From: Acidobacteriaceae bacterium
GTDB lineage: Bacteria; Acidobacteriota; Terriglobia; Terriglobales; Acidobacteriaceae
Direction of reading: 5' to 3'
Assembly: GCA_003165075.1 (NCBI GenBank)
Contig: PLSM01000156.1
Location: 125 to 50,649 of the forward strand
DNA length: 50,525 bases
Part shown: positions 24,460 through 33,947 of the stretch, piece after piece
Numbering within the stretch: position 1 is the first letter of the stretch
Layout of the letters: each line of letters starts with the position of its first letter
Notes under the pieces: generated by a model
Databases searched by the model: none
Told to the model about the DNA's origin: nothing
Seen by the model: the letters and a program-made list of their open reading frames with translations, nothing else
Position numbers and translations under genes: made by a program

Positions 24460-26562
24460 ATGGCGGATTTCTTATTGGAGATTGGGCTGGAAGAAGTTCC
24501 GGCGCGCATGATTGCCGGGGCCGAGGCCGAGCTAGGCCGCAGGGTGAAGGACCTACTCACGCGGGAGCGCCTGCTTTCAACCGAGGCGAAACTCACTACC
24601 TATTCGACGCCGCGGCGCCTGGCCGTGTTGGCGGCGGGCGTGCTGACCAGCCAGGAAGACACCGAGGAGAAGCTGACCGGTCCGTCGTGGAAGATTGCCT
24701 TCAAGGACGGCGCTCCGACGGCGGCTGCTGTGGCCTTTGCCAGAAAAGCAGGGGTTGAAGTTTCGGCGCTCGAGAAAGTCGCTACCGCCAAAGGCGAGTA
24801 TGTGGGCGCCACGGTGAAGCGCGCGGGACGGGCCACAGCGGAACTGCTCGCAGCCGAACTGCCCAGGGAAGTCCTGAGCCTCTACTGGGCCAAGAACATG
24901 TATTGGCGCGCGGGCAAGCCGGAACGTTTTGTCAGGCCGGTGCGCTGGGTGGTGGCGCTGCTGGATGCGGCGATTGTGCCGCTGGAGATTGCCGGGATTC
25001 GCGCCGGAAATGCGAGCCGCGGACACCGGGTGCTCCATGGGGAGACTCCGGTGGTGGTGGATGCGGCGAAGAGCTACACCGATACGTTGCGCGCCGGCAA
25101 GGTGGTTGTGGATGTGGCAGAGCGCAGGCAGTCGATCCGCAAGGCGCTGGATAAGGCGACCCGCACGGTGCCCGGCGCACGCTGGCGAGAGGACGCGGCG
25201 CTGGTGGAGACGGTGGTGCATCTGACGGAGTGGCCAACGGTGATCCTGGGCGACTTCGAGAGCGAGTATCTTGCTCTGCCTGAGGAAGTGCTGGTGACCG
25301 TGATGCGCGACCACCAGAAGTACTTTGCCGTGGAAGGCGCGGACGGAAAACTGGCGCCGCATTTTCTGGCGGTGCTGAATACCGAGGCGGACGAGGAGGG
25401 CGCGGCCATTATTCGCCACGGCAATGCGGGGGTGCTGCGGTCGCGCTTCAAGGATGCACAGTTCTTCTGGAATTTCGATCAAAAGACGCCGCTGGTGGAC
25501 CGGGTCGAGAGCCTGAAGGCGGTGACTTTCCAGAAGGAGCTGGGCAGCTACTACTGGAAGACCGAACAGGACCTGGCGGTGGCGGGGAAGTTAGCCGCCA
25601 CGGTGAAGGCCGCATGCGTTGCGTTTGACGAGGCCGCGCTGCGGAAGGCAGTGGAACTGGCCAAGACCGACCTGACCGCCGAGCTGGTGAAGGAATTTAC
25701 CGAACTGCAGGGCATCATCGGTGGACTCTACGCACGGGCGCAGGGACTGGGTGAGACGGTGGCCAAGGCCATCTATGACCAGTACACGCCGGCCTCGACC
25801 GAGGATGCGATTCCGCAGACTGTGGAAGGGCAACTGCTGGGCTTGGCCGATCGCATTCAGACGATTACGGCCATGTTCGGCATTGGCGCTGCGCCGACCG
25901 GATCGAAAGATCCCTTCGCTCTGCGCCGGGCGGCCAATGCGGTGGTGAAGATTGTGGCTGAATCGGGGCTGCCGCTCACGATTGGAGATGTGATCACAGC
26001 AACTGGCCCGTCTACACCGGAGCAAGCCGAGACTTTCCTCTTCTTAGCTGAACGCATCGGGTTTTATCTCAAAGACGTGCGAGGATTTGCCTATGATGTG
26101 GTGAATGCAGTGATGGCGGCAGGGTATGACGATGTGCGGGATGCCATTGCCCGTGCTGAAGCCTTAACCAATGTTCGGGACAGTGAGGATTTTCTCGCGA
26201 TCTCGGCTGCGTTCAAGCGGATCAAGAACATTGTGCGGCAGGCTGAGGAGAAGGGCGAGGTCTTTTCCGTTACGTGGAAGGACGGGAAGTTCTATGGCGA
26301 ATTGGTCCAACCAGAAGAGAAGGCATTAATCAAAGCCTTTGATGAGGTCGAAGGGAAAGTTAGCGAGTTGCGTGCGAAGCGGGATTATCGCGCGGCGCTC
26401 GAGACGGTCGCTACGCTCAGGCCCGCAGTTGATGCCTTCTTCGAGAAGGTGATGGTGATGTCACCCGACCCGGAATTGCGCAAGGCTAGGCTGGGGATGA
26501 TCCGACAGGTGCGCGAGGGGCTAGCCGGCATTGCCGACTTCAGCGAGATTGTGACGGGGTAG
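24460..26562 (+). CDS. glyS: Glycyl-tRNA synthetase beta subunit
   Basis: The 700-residue beta subunit of tetrameric GlyRS, which binds tRNA. It begins MADFLLEIGLEEVPARM, a characteristic start, and includes VRWVVALLD, VMRDHQKYFAVEG (the HD-like region) and the KDPFALRRAANAVVKI signature near residue 490. The anticodon-binding helices fill the C-terminus, ending in VREGLAGIADFSEIV. Length is normal. It lies downstream of glyQ with an intergenic palindrome between them, which could shape relative expression. Confidence 0.96.
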   Translation: MADFLLEIGLEEVPARMIAGAEAELGRRVKDLLTRERLLSTEAKLTTYSTPRRLAVLAAGVLTSQEDTEEKLTGPSWKIAFKDGAPTAAAVAFARKAGVEVSALEKVATAKGEYVGATVKRAGRATAELLAAELPREVLSLYWAKNMYWRAGKPERFVRPVRWVVALLDAAIVPLEIAGIRAGNASRGHRVLHGETPVVVDAAKSYTDTLRAGKVVVDVAERRQSIRKALDKATRTVPGARWREDAALVETVVHLTEWPTVILGDFESEYLALPEEVLVTVMRDHQKYFAVEGADGKLAPHFLAVLNTEADEEGAAIIRHGNAGVLRSRFKDAQFFWNFDQKTPLVDRVESLKAVTFQKELGSYYWKTEQDLAVAGKLAATVKAACVAFDEAALRKAVELAKTDLTAELVKEFTELQGIIGGLYARAQGLGETVAKAIYDQYTPASTEDAIPQTVEGQLLGLADRIQTITAMFGIGAAPTGSKDPFALRRAANAVVKIVAESGLPLTIGDVITATGPSTPEQAETFLFLAERIGFYLKDVRGFAYDVVNAVMAAGYDDVRDAIARAEALTNVRDSEDFLAISAAFKRIKNIVRQAEEKGEVFSVTWKDGKFYGELVQPEEKALIKAFDEVEGKVSELRAKRDYRAALETVATLRPAVDAFFEKVMVMSPDPELRKARLGMIRQVREGLAGIADFSEIVTG

Positions 26563-26585
26563 GGGTTTCCGTTCGCTGGTTGGGG

Positions 26586-26628
26586 TTTGTGGTCTCCCAT
26601 GTCCCAGAAGCGGGACATGGGGCACCCA
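26586..26628. repeat. Dispersed palindromic element, copy B
   Basis: The core is CCCATGTCCC, loop AGAAGC, GGGACATGGG (26597-26622), a perfect 10-bp stem. Left flank TTTGTGGTCT and right flank GCACCCA match copy A, while the stem sequence differs on both arms and still pairs. It lies 24 bases after the glyS stop codon. Confidence 0.78.
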
Positions 26629-26694
26629 GCTTCCTACTTAGGGGCTTTGATCTTCGCATATTCTGTTCTTCCCGCACGTCTACAATCTAGAGAG

Positions 26695-27348
26695 ATGTCC
26701 GACTCGCTTTATTTGAGTTTGTGGTACCCCAACCTGCGCCTTGCCGCGCTCGCTGACAAGATGACGGCGGTGCTGGGCGCGTTTGCCGCGCACGGAGGCG
26801 AAGCACGCGTCTATGCCGCCACGACGTGGCCCATCAACTGGAACGAATCGCCGGTGTTTCAGCGGGTGTACGGCCGTGGCGAGCGTGGCGCCGAGCCAGC
26901 AGAGGCGGTTGCGGAGTCGCTCGAACTGCTCCACGACGACTATGCCTACGAGTTTCAGATCGGCTGGAGTCTCTGGGAATTGGAGACTCCTGCAAACCTT
27001 CCACCCCACGAACAAGGACCCGTCCGTGGGGACCCCGGTCTCGATCCACGCTGGGTGCGCGAGCCGCGGCTGGTTCGGGTGGTGGGCTATGGGCCGCTAT
27101 TCGACGAGGGGGCCTACGAGCAGGACGGGCACATTCGGCTGGAGTTCGGCAGCGACGCGGCGTTTCTTGACGAAGAGGGCGAACTGGACGCGGCCGCGGC
27201 CCGGCACGTGGAAGAAAACGTGCGCCAACTGGTAGAGCTGACGGCGGCAGTCGAAAAGGGCTCAGGGGCAACTGCACGCCTGCTGTGGAGCGAACTGGGG
27301 GAAAGCCTGGCGCAACGGTTGGCGGCCCGCCTCGGCGTGGGGAACTGA
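26695..27348 (+). CDS. Conserved protein of unknown function upstream of lptCA
   Basis: A 217-residue soluble protein that I do not recognise. It starts MSDSLYLSLWYPNLRLAAL and has no signal peptide or membrane segment. The central part, DYAYEFQIGWSLWELE, and FDEGAYEQDGHIRLEFGSD suggest a compact alpha/beta fold; the C-terminus is helical and Glu/Ala-rich. Its stop is three bases before the lptC-lptA start, so it is likely co-transcribed with LPS export genes. A TACAAT at 26681 lies only eight bases before the ATG, so its mRNA may be leaderless. Upstream in-frame codons run through copy B of the repeat and were excluded. Confidence 0.65.
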   Translation: MSDSLYLSLWYPNLRLAALADKMTAVLGAFAAHGGEARVYAATTWPINWNESPVFQRVYGRGERGAEPAEAVAESLELLHDDYAYEFQIGWSLWELETPANLPPHEQGPVRGDPGLDPRWVREPRLVRVVGYGPLFDEGAYEQDGHIRLEFGSDAAFLDEEGELDAAAARHVEENVRQLVELTAAVEKGSGATARLLWSELGESLAQRLAARLGVGN

Positions 27349-27351
27349 GCC

Positions 27352-29856
27352 GTGCGACTCACCATTGAGCGGATGCGGACACTGGTGCTGGCGGCGGGAG
27401 TGCTGCTGGTGGTGGCCCTGGCGGTATTTCTGGCCATCGGCAAGTGGAGAAACCCCTTCAACCGCCGCGACCTGCCCCAGCGGCTGGGCATCGACATACA
27501 ACAAGAGGCGAACGGCGTCACCTATACCCAGGCGCAGCGGGGCCACACGCTCTACAAGATTCATGCGTCGAAGGTGGTGCAGATGAAGCAGGGCAACGCG
27601 CTGCTGCACGACGTGAAGATCGAGCTCTACGGCGCGGACGGCAGCCGCGCAGACCGCATTGAGGGCGACGAATTCGAGTACGACCAGCACGCGGGAACCG
27701 CCCGGGCTGCCGGTCCGGTGGAGATTACCTTGATGCGGCCGGGAGAGGCTCTGGCTATCGTGCCCAAGGCGAACGCGGAAAAGGCGCTGGGCGACAAGGC
27801 GAAGAGCGGCGTGCTGGCTGCGGCCGCACGGGGCGAGATTCATGTGAGGACCAGCGGGCTGGTGTTTGACCAGCATAGCGGAGTGGCGAGCACAAAGGAG
27901 AGTGTCGAGTTCGAGATGACGCAGGGCGCGGGCAGCGCCATGGGCGCCACCTACGACTCGCAGCAGGGCCACCTGGTGCTGGATCGGGCAGTGGAACTGA
28001 ACACCCGGCGCGGTGCGGACCCGGTGAAGATCCAGGCGCACCACGCAGAGTTTGAGCGCGCTGACCAGGTTTGCAACCTGCAAGGGGCGACGGCCAGCTT
28101 TCGCGGCGGCGCGGCAACGGCGGAGGACGCAAAGATCCTGTTCCGCGACGATGGGTCGGCGGAGCGGCTGGACGCGACCAACGGCTTCAAGATGACAACC
28201 GTGGCGGGAGGCCGCATGGCGGCGCCCACGGGGGTGCTGGAGTTTGACGAGCATAACCAGCCGAGGCACGGACACCTGGAGGGCGGGGTAACGATCGACG
28301 AGGACAACCGTGGCAGGCAGGTACATGGGACGGCGCCCGGCATGGAGATGGAATTCACCAGCGAAGGCCAGCTGCGGCGCGCGCACCTTGAGCGGGGTGT
28401 TGAAATCACCACCAACGAGCGGAGTGGTGTAGGCGGAACAGCGGCGCGCACTCATCGCGCCTGGCGCTCGCCGGTGGCCGACGTGGAATTTCGCAACGCC
28501 GGCCACGGGTCTGTGGAGCCGGCCGCGATCCATGGTTCGCAAGGAGTGGTGGTCAGCGGTGAAAACCAGCGTGGCAGCGGCCCGGTGGCTCTTTCACGGT
28601 TGACGGCCAACGACGTGTGGGGAGCCTTCGGCGCCGATTCCGTTTTGACCTCAATGACCGGGACGGGACACGCCAGTATGGAGCAGACGACCGTGGCTGG
28701 TGCACACCAGACCACCAGCGGCGACCGTTTGGTGGCCCATTTTGCAGCCGGGCAAGGGAAAGGAACCGGGGCAGGCTCCAAAAGCGGTGACCGCGGCGAA
28801 CAGGCGAACGGAACGGAGATTCAGTCGGCCACAGTGGAGGGCAACGTGGTGCTGGTGCAGGCGCCGGCAGAAAAGCAGGGCGCGGCTGCGGAGTCGCCGA
28901 TGCGGGCAACGGCAGGGCGAGCAGTCTACGAGCAGACGGGAGAATGGCTGCACCTTACCGAGAGCCCGCGGGTGGAGGACGGCGGCCTGCAACTGGTGGC
29001 GGACAAGTTGGATGTTTCCCAGTCCTCGGGCGACGCATTCGCGCACGGAAACGTAAAGGCGACCTGGTTGGGCGGCGACGCTGCCGGTGCGGGAAAGCAG
29101 GGAAGGTCCGCAGTTGCACCGCAAGCCCAAGCCGCGACCCTCGGCGGGCAAGGGCCGTCGCACGCCATTGCGGCGGAAGCGCAGATCCACCAGGCGACGG
29201 GCGAAGCCACTTTCAGAGGACAGGCGCGGCTGTGGCAGCAGGCTGACTCCATCTCCGCTCCGGAAATCGTGCTGAACCGGGACAGACAAATACTGGTAGC
29301 GCGATCTGCCAGCGCAGCGGAGCCGGTGCGGGTGGTGTTGCTGACTGCGGTCAGTGTTGCCCCGGGCAAGGCGGGGAAGCCGGGCGAGTCCTCAGTAGTG
29401 CGGGTGCGCGGCAGCGACCTGAAGTATTCCGCCGCCGAACGCAAGGCCGTGATGCATGGCGGCGCGGCCGGCAGCGTGGTTGCGGAAACAGCAGAGGCGA
29501 CCACGGTTTCAAGCGAAGTGGACCTGGTGCTGCTGCCCCCAGGCAATCACGCCGGCAAGGACGGCGCGGCGGCGCAGGTTGACACCATGACCGCGCGCGG
29601 CCACGTGACCATCACCTCCCAAGACCGCAAGGGAAGCGGCGAACAGCTTGTGTATTCCAGTGGAACGGGCGAATATGTGCTGACCGGGACTGCTGCCGCA
29701 CCGCCCCGGATGACCGATCCGGCGCACGGAACCGTAAGCGGCGAAGCTTTGATTTTCAATAGCCGCGATGATAGCGTCAGTATCGAAGGCGGCGGACGCA
29801 AGACAACCACGGAGACCACGGCGCCGAAGCACGGGCAGAATCGCCAGAGAGATTGA
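27352..29856 (+). CDS. LptC-LptA fusion, LPS transport bridge protein
   Basis: The 834-residue protein has one N-terminal membrane segment ([20 protein letters not shown], residues 10-29), then an LptC-like beta-jellyroll ([17 protein letters not shown] to about 130). The rest is several OstA/LptA-like units, best seen at residues 280-345 ([20 protein letters not shown]), 515-570 and the classic C-terminal unit ([32 protein letters not shown]). LptC and LptA are normally two proteins of about 190 and 180 residues. Together they carry lipopolysaccharide from LptBFG across the periplasm. GGGGA lies eight bases before the GTG start. The stop overlaps the lptB ATG. Low-complexity Gly/Lys linkers occur near residues 465-485. 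Confidence 0.85.
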   Translation: MRLTIERMRTLVLAAGVLLVVALAVFLAIGKWRNPFNRRDLPQRLGIDIQQEANGVTYTQAQRGHTLYKIHASKVVQMKQGNALLHDVKIELYGADGSRADRIEGDEFEYDQHAGTARAAGPVEITLMRPGEALAIVPKANAEKALGDKAKSGVLAAAARGEIHVRTSGLVFDQHSGVASTKESVEFEMTQGAGSAMGATYDSQQGHLVLDRAVELNTRRGADPVKIQAHHAEFERADQVCNLQGATASFRGGAATAEDAKILFRDDGSAERLDATNGFKMTTVAGGRMAAPTGVLEFDEHNQPRHGHLEGGVTIDEDNRGRQVHGTAPGMEMEFTSEGQLRRAHLERGVEITTNERSGVGGTAARTHRAWRSPVADVEFRNAGHGSVEPAAIHGSQGVVVSGENQRGSGPVALSRLTANDVWGAFGADSVLTSMTGTGHASMEQTTVAGAHQTTSGDRLVAHFAAGQGKGTGAGSKSGDRGEQANGTEIQSATVEGNVVLVQAPAEKQGAAAESPMRATAGRAVYEQTGEWLHLTESPRVEDGGLQLVADKLDVSQSSGDAFAHGNVKATWLGGDAAGAGKQGRSAVAPQAQAATLGGQGPSHAIAAEAQIHQATGEATFRGQARLWQQADSISAPEIVLNRDRQILVARSASAAEPVRVVLLTAVSVAPGKAGKPGESSVVRVRGSDLKYSAAERKAVMHGGAAGSVVAETAEATTVSSEVDLVLLPPGNHAGKDGAAAQVDTMTARGHVTITSQDRKGSGEQLVYSSGTGEYVLTGTAAAPPRMTDPAHGTVSGEALIFNSRDDSVSIEGGGRKTTTETTAPKHGQNRQRD

Positions 29857-30584
29857 TGGACACACTGATCGCCGAGGGAATCGGCAAGACGTACAAGGGA
29901 CGACAGGTTGTCCGCGGGGTCAACCTCAGAATCTCCCGCGGCGAGGTGGTGGGACTGCTGGGGCCGAACGGCGCGGGCAAGACCACCAGTTTTTACATCA
30001 TCGTGGGACTGGTCGCTCCTGAAAGCGGCCGGGTGCTGGTGGACGAGAACGATATCACACGCTTGCCGATGTATCTGCGGGCGCGCAACTATGGCATCAG
30101 CTACCTGCCGCAGGAGCCGTCGATCTTCAGAAAATTGACGGTGGAAGAAAATATCCTGGCGGTGCTTGAGGCGCAGCCACTGGGCAGCCGGGAGCGCCGC
30201 TCACGGGCCGAACGGCTTATCAACCAGTTGAATCTGGGCCACATCCGCACCACGCGCGGCTATGCGCTCTCAGGGGGCGAGCGGCGCCGGGTAGAGATTG
30301 CACGCTCGCTTTGCATCCAACCCAACTTCATTTTGCTCGACGAGCCATTTAGCGGCATCGATCCCATTGCGGTGCTGGAGCTGCAGAAGATCATCTTCGA
30401 CCTGAAGGCCGGGGGCATCGGGGTGCTGATCACCGACCACAACGTGCGCGAGACGCTCAGCGTGACCGACCGGGCCTACATCATTGCCGAAGGACGCATC
30501 TTTCGCGCGGGTACGCCGCATGAGCTTGGCAACGATGTGGAGGTACGGCGCGTCTATCTAGGAGAGGGTTTCTCTCTGGGTTGA
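29856..30584 (+). CDS. lptB: LPS export ABC transporter ATPase LptB
   Basis: A 242-residue cytoplasmic ATPase that powers LPS extraction with LptFG. All ABC motifs are present: Walker [10 protein letters not shown] near residue 37, Q-loop [18 protein letters not shown], signature [15 protein letters not shown], Walker [14 protein letters not shown] and the switch histidine in [21 protein letters not shown] and DHNVRETL are characteristic of LptB. The start ATG overlaps the previous stop as TGATG. rpoN follows 213 bases later. Confidence 0.96.
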   Translation: MDTLIAEGIGKTYKGRQVVRGVNLRISRGEVVGLLGPNGAGKTTSFYIIVGLVAPESGRVLVDENDITRLPMYLRARNYGISYLPQEPSIFRKLTVEENILAVLEAQPLGSRERRSRAERLINQLNLGHIRTTRGYALSGGERRRVEIARSLCIQPNFILLDEPFSGIDPIAVLELQKIIFDLKAGGIGVLITDHNVRETLSVTDRAYIIAEGRIFRAGTPHELGNDVEVRRVYLGEGFSLG

Positions 30585-30797
30585 GGCAGCCTGGCAGGGG
30601 GCGGCGCGGGGAAGAAAATGGCAAACAGTCCATCCCGCGTTCGTGGCATGGCAGAGGAATCATCTTCGAGCTAGGATTCTCAATTTGGTAACCGCCCAAT
30701 CCGGGACAATCTCGCAGGCAGAGGGCGTTTTAGCCTGCAGCCACTTTTTCATCCGATTACACTTACTGTAAGAGCAAGCTGAGATTGAGTCGCTTTT

Positions 30798-32396
30798 ATG
30801 GCGCTGTTGCAGCCCAAATTGAACCTCAAGGTCGCGCAACGCCAGGTCCTTACTCCGGGCCTGATGCAGATGGTGAGCGTTCTTGCGCTCAATAAGCTGG
30901 AACTGAAAGAGATGATCGACGCCGAAATGGTGGAGAATCCCGTTTTGGAAGAGATCGACGAAACGGTTCCGATGCTGGATGAGGTGGCGGCCCGCCTGGA
31001 GCGCAAGGAACGCGACGAACGGTTGGAGGTGATGGACCACGGTGCGGCGGAGCCCGCGCCTGCGCCGAAGGATTCCTTCAACGAAATCGACTTCGGTTCC
31101 TACTTTCAGGATTACCTTGACCCGGGCTTCCGCACCCAGCCGGAGTATGAAGACAGCGACAAACCTTCGTTTGAGAACTTTCTCTCCCAGCCCACCACGC
31201 TGTCAGATCACCTGGCGTGGCAACTGGGATCTCTCACGCTCGATCCGCAGCTTGAACAGGCTGCGGAATTCGTGATCGGCAACCTGGACGGAGACGGATA
31301 CCTTGCGGTGAGCGTTGAAGAACTTGCGCTGGCTTTCAGCCGGTTTCCCGAACTCGAGTTGGAGCAGGAGGCAGCGCTGGACCTGGTGCGGCGCGGCATC
31401 GACCTGGTGCAGCATCTCGACCCGGCCGGTGTGGGAACGCGGGACCTGCGCGAATGCCTGATGATTCAGGTCGCGGCCCAGCAGCGCGAGTTTGCCCAGG
31501 TCTACTCCCGCCAGGAAATCGAGAATGCAGAGGATCCTCATGGCGCCATGCGCGCCGAGGCTGATGCGCGGCTGGACGAGAGGCGGCGCAGCATGGAGGT
31601 TGCGGCGCTGATTGTGGACCGGTACCTTCATCTGTTGATGAAGCGGGATGTGAAGGACCTGGCGAGAGTGGCGCAGGTCACTGTGGAGGAAGCACACGCG
31701 GGGGTGGAGTTCATCCGCACTCTCGACCCGCGGCCAGGGCGGCTCTACAATCGCGAGCAGACGCGCCTGATCGAGCCCGACGTGGTGTTTACCAAACGAG
31801 GCGGCGAATGGGTGGTGAGCATGAACGAGGAAGACGTGCCCAGCCTGCGCCTGAGCCAGCGCTACCGGCGGATGCTGGTGGCCGAGGGCACCGATAAAGA
31901 AGTGAAGGAGTACGTGAAGGAGCGATTCCGGTCGGCGATGCAACTGATGCGCAACATTGCCCAGCGCAAGAGCACCATTCTGCGCACCTGCGACGTAATT
32001 GTGCGCCGCCAGCAGGACTTCCTTGAGCAGGGTATTGAGGCGCTGCGGCCCATGATGATCAAGGAAGTGGCCGAGGAGATCGGGGTTCACCCCTCTACGG
32101 TGAGCCGCGCGGTGGCCAACAAATACGCCCACACGCCGCAGGGTGTAATCGAGCTGCGCTTCTTCTTCTCCGAGGGGTCGAACGGTCCTGAAGGCGCGGA
32201 CACTCCTCTGCTGGTGCTCAAGCGCAAGGTTCGTAAGCTGATTGAAGACGAGGATTCGCGTCACCCGCTGACCGATGACCAGTTGGCGGCGATGCTGCAA
32301 GCACAGGGTATCCAGTTGACTCGCCGCACGGTAGCCAAATACCGCGAGGACATGAATATCCCCTCGACTCACCAGCGCCGCCGCAGGGACGCGTAG
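30798..32396 (+). CDS. rpoN: RNA polymerase sigma-54 factor
   Basis: The 532-residue protein starts with region I, MALLQPKLNLKVAQRQVLTPGLMQMV, which holds polymerase silent until an AAA+ activator acts. Acidic region II follows, then the core-binding domain, the helix-turn-helix (MIKEVAEEIGVHPSTVSRAVANKY) and the RpoN box RRTVAKYRED near residue 513, which reads the -24 element. The order lptCA-lptB-rpoN-hpf is the same as in many Gram-negative bacteria. The upstream gap contains a TTACA-TGTAA inverted repeat at 30757-30771 that may be regulatory, but this is weak. No bacterial enhancer-binding protein is in the window. Confidence 0.97.
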   Translation: MALLQPKLNLKVAQRQVLTPGLMQMVSVLALNKLELKEMIDAEMVENPVLEEIDETVPMLDEVAARLERKERDERLEVMDHGAAEPAPAPKDSFNEIDFGSYFQDYLDPGFRTQPEYEDSDKPSFENFLSQPTTLSDHLAWQLGSLTLDPQLEQAAEFVIGNLDGDGYLAVSVEELALAFSRFPELELEQEAALDLVRRGIDLVQHLDPAGVGTRDLRECLMIQVAAQQREFAQVYSRQEIENAEDPHGAMRAEADARLDERRRSMEVAALIVDRYLHLLMKRDVKDLARVAQVTVEEAHAGVEFIRTLDPRPGRLYNREQTRLIEPDVVFTKRGGEWVVSMNEEDVPSLRLSQRYRRMLVAEGTDKEVKEYVKERFRSAMQLMRNIAQRKSTILRTCDVIVRRQQDFLEQGIEALRPMMIKEVAEEIGVHPSTVSRAVANKYAHTPQGVIELRFFFSEGSNGPEGADTPLLVLKRKVRKLIEDEDSRHPLTDDQLAAMLQAQGIQLTRRTVAKYREDMNIPSTHQRRRRDA

Positions 32397-32438
32397 AGGC
32401 GGGAATAGAGGCGATCTCAAGGGACCGGCTTCGCGGAG

Positions 32439-32482
32439 AATGACTTTGCAAGCTTGAATTAATGACTTTGCAAGCTTGAATT
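32439..32482 (+). repeat. Perfect 22-bp tandem duplication downstream of rpoN
   Basis: The unit AATGACTTTGCAAGCTTGAATT occurs at 32439-32460 and again at 32461-32482 without a gap or mismatch. It contains the palindromic HindIII-like AAGCTT. It lies 43 bases after rpoN and upstream of the hpf leader. A recent slippage duplication or a two-copy protein site are both possible. Confidence 0.9.
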
Positions 32483-32518
32483 TCAGTTGGCGCTAGCCGT
32501 AAGGGCGAATCTGGTAGC

Positions 32519-32524
32519 TATAAT
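32519..32524 (+). promoter_or_regulatory. Consensus -10 box in the rpoN-hpf gap
   Basis: A perfect TATAAT lies 267 bases upstream of the hpf start, with no good -35 box at standard spacing. It could drive hpf with a long leader, or a small RNA. In the 394-base gap I see no protein-coding gene. Confidence 0.35.
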
Positions 32525-32741
32525 CCACCACATGCTCTGTCCTGCTCCCCATCAGCGCATACTCCATTCCAATTCTTTCGTTCGCAATGCGCACTGGCGC
32601 GGCTGGTTTCGACGTGCCATCTGCCGGTTTGTCCCTGATAATGAGTGTTGCGGTGCGGGCCGGGGTGCCTGGATTGTGTGGCCAAGTCAAGTGATGCGAT
32701 GAATATAAAGGCTTTATCCGTTGTTTGTACAGAATTTTACG

Positions 32742-32769
32742 TTCCCCAGCCAGAATGAATGGCGGGGAA
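32742..32769 (+). promoter_or_regulatory. Hairpin just upstream of the hpf ribosome site
   Basis: TTCCCC-A-GCCA (32742-32752) pairs with TGGCGGGGAA (32760-32769) around a GAATGAA loop, a 10-bp stem with one bulged A. It ends 10 bases before the GGAGG ribosome site of hpf, so it may modulate translation or mRNA stability. No known riboswitch class was recognised. Confidence 0.5.
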
Positions 32770-32790
32770 AGCGAAGAGCGGAGGCTGACC

Positions 32791-33420
32791 ATGGAAGTGG
32801 AGTTCACCGCCAGACAAGTGAATGTCCCCAAGGCGCTGCGAGCGCAGGCCGAGGAGGCAATGGAACGAATCGCCCGCATTTTGGGCAAAACTGCGCGCGC
32901 CAGCATCATTTTCAGGGCGCAACGGCATTTACACATCGCAGAACTGACCGTGAAGGCGCGGACCCAGACCATTGTGGCCGCGGGCAAGGCAGACAACCTG
33001 GAAGCGGCGCTGCGAGAAGCCATCGATCACGCCGAGCTTCAAGCGCTGCGCTATCGTGACCGGCAGTACGAACGCAAGCGGCTGCCCAAGGAAGAGAAAC
33101 TGCTGACCGCTCCCCCGGTAACCCGGGCCAAGACCCGCGCCGCAGAGCCGGAGGAGGGCGCCAATAACGGCAAGCCCACCCGCGCCAAAGCTCGCACGGC
33201 GATCGCGGTGCACTCGTTTCCTGCCCGCGAAGCGGTGGTGGAGCCGCACATCCTGAGCAGTGCCGAGGCGATCGCACTGAGGCCCATGACGATCGAGGAG
33301 GCAGTGAAAGACACCGAATTCCGCGACCGCGACCTGCTGGTCTTTCGCAACCAGGCAGGAGACCTGTACGTACTCCATCGCCGACGTGACGGACAGATGG
33401 AACTGGTGGAGATTCCTTAG
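32791..33420 (+). CDS. hpf: Ribosome hibernation promoting factor, long form
   Basis: The 209-residue protein has an N-terminal S30AE domain (VEFTARQVNVPKALRAQAEEAM to about residue 100) that binds the ribosomal A- and P-site region, and a C-terminal dimerisation domain (RPMTIEEAVKDTEFRDRDLLVFRNQ). A basic, Pro-rich linker joins them. The long form makes 100S ribosome dimers alone, without RMF. The ATG at 32791 has GGAGG six bases upstream; the frame extends further left but without a ribosome site. Position after rpoN is conserved in other phyla. Confidence 0.92.
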   Translation: MEVEFTARQVNVPKALRAQAEEAMERIARILGKTARASIIFRAQRHLHIAELTVKARTQTIVAAGKADNLEAALREAIDHAELQALRYRDRQYERKRLPKEEKLLTAPPVTRAKTRAAEPEEGANNGKPTRAKARTAIAVHSFPAREAVVEPHILSSAEAIALRPMTIEEAVKDTEFRDRDLLVFRNQAGDLYVLHRRRDGQMELVEIP

Positions 33421-33456
33421 AGCGATTGCGCTGATTCCACTTGAGTGCCTGGCCAC

Positions 33457-33487
33457 CCCCTTTCCACGATGCGGCCGTGGAAAGGGG
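33457..33487. repeat. Perfect 12-bp hairpin after hpf
   Basis: CCCCTTTCCACG (33457-33468) and CGTGGAAAGGGG (33476-33487) pair fully around a seven-base loop. It is 36 bases past the hpf stop. There is no T run after it, so it may stop transcription weakly or protect the mRNA 3' end. Confidence 0.6.
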
Positions 33488-33491
33488 AACC

Positions 33492-33583
33492 GGGCGCGGC
33501 GCTGATATCCCCCTCCCCCCATTCTGTAAGTAAATTCTTGATCTTAATGGACTTAGCGAATGGGCGCGGCGCTAAATTCTTGA
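33492..33583 (+). repeat. Two short interleaved direct repeats
   Basis: GGGCGCGGCGCT occurs at 33492-33503 and 33562-33573; TAAATTCTTGA occurs at 33531-33541 and 33573-33583. In the second copies the two units are joined. The 527-base gap between hpf and rapZ holds this, the hairpin before it and repeat copy C, and no gene that I can support. Confidence 0.6.
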
Positions 33584-33802
33584 GAGCATTGGAGTTCTCC
33601 GCAGAATATTCTCAGGAAAGGACTTACGGCGGCTGCTTGGAGGAGAGGTTTGCGATGCCTCTTTTTTCTCCATTTCGGTTGTGCAGGAAGCAGAGGAAAT
33701 AATCTGCAAAGGTTTCCTGGTGAGACTGCGGCTCATTGGTCAGGGTAGATTCCGAGGCAGACATCTCGAATCGGAGGTTGAGATGTGGTCCGCCGGTTTG
33801 GG

Positions 33803-33845
33803 TTCGTGGTCTCCCAGGTCTGAAAATCAAGAGCTGGGGCACCCA
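33803..33845. repeat. Dispersed palindromic element, copy C (degenerate)
   Basis: It keeps the flanks TTCGTGGTCTCCCAGG and CTGGGGCACCCA of copies A and B, but the stem CCAGGTCT/AGAGCTGG has mismatches and a longer loop. It lies 102 bases upstream of rapZ. Confidence 0.68.
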
Positions 33846-33947
33846 TTTCTATGCTGAATTCAATAATCGAGGGGGGCCCAGCCTAAGCCGTGTATCACTG
33901 TGGCTCCGACGCCCCAAATTCGGCGCTGTCCGGTGTAGGATTGGCCC

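Noticed and set aside
32487..32524. TTGGCG as sigma-54 -24 element or -35 box before hpf
   Set aside because: No GC at the -12 position and a 26-base spacer to the TATAAT.
33644..33667. Possible terminator AGAGG...CCTCT with a T run
   Set aside because: Only a 5-bp stem and no gene end nearby on that strand.
33624..33842. 72-codon minus-strand frame between hpf and rapZ
   Set aside because: It starts inside the palindromic repeat copy C and shows no domain; frames through such repeats are usually artefacts.
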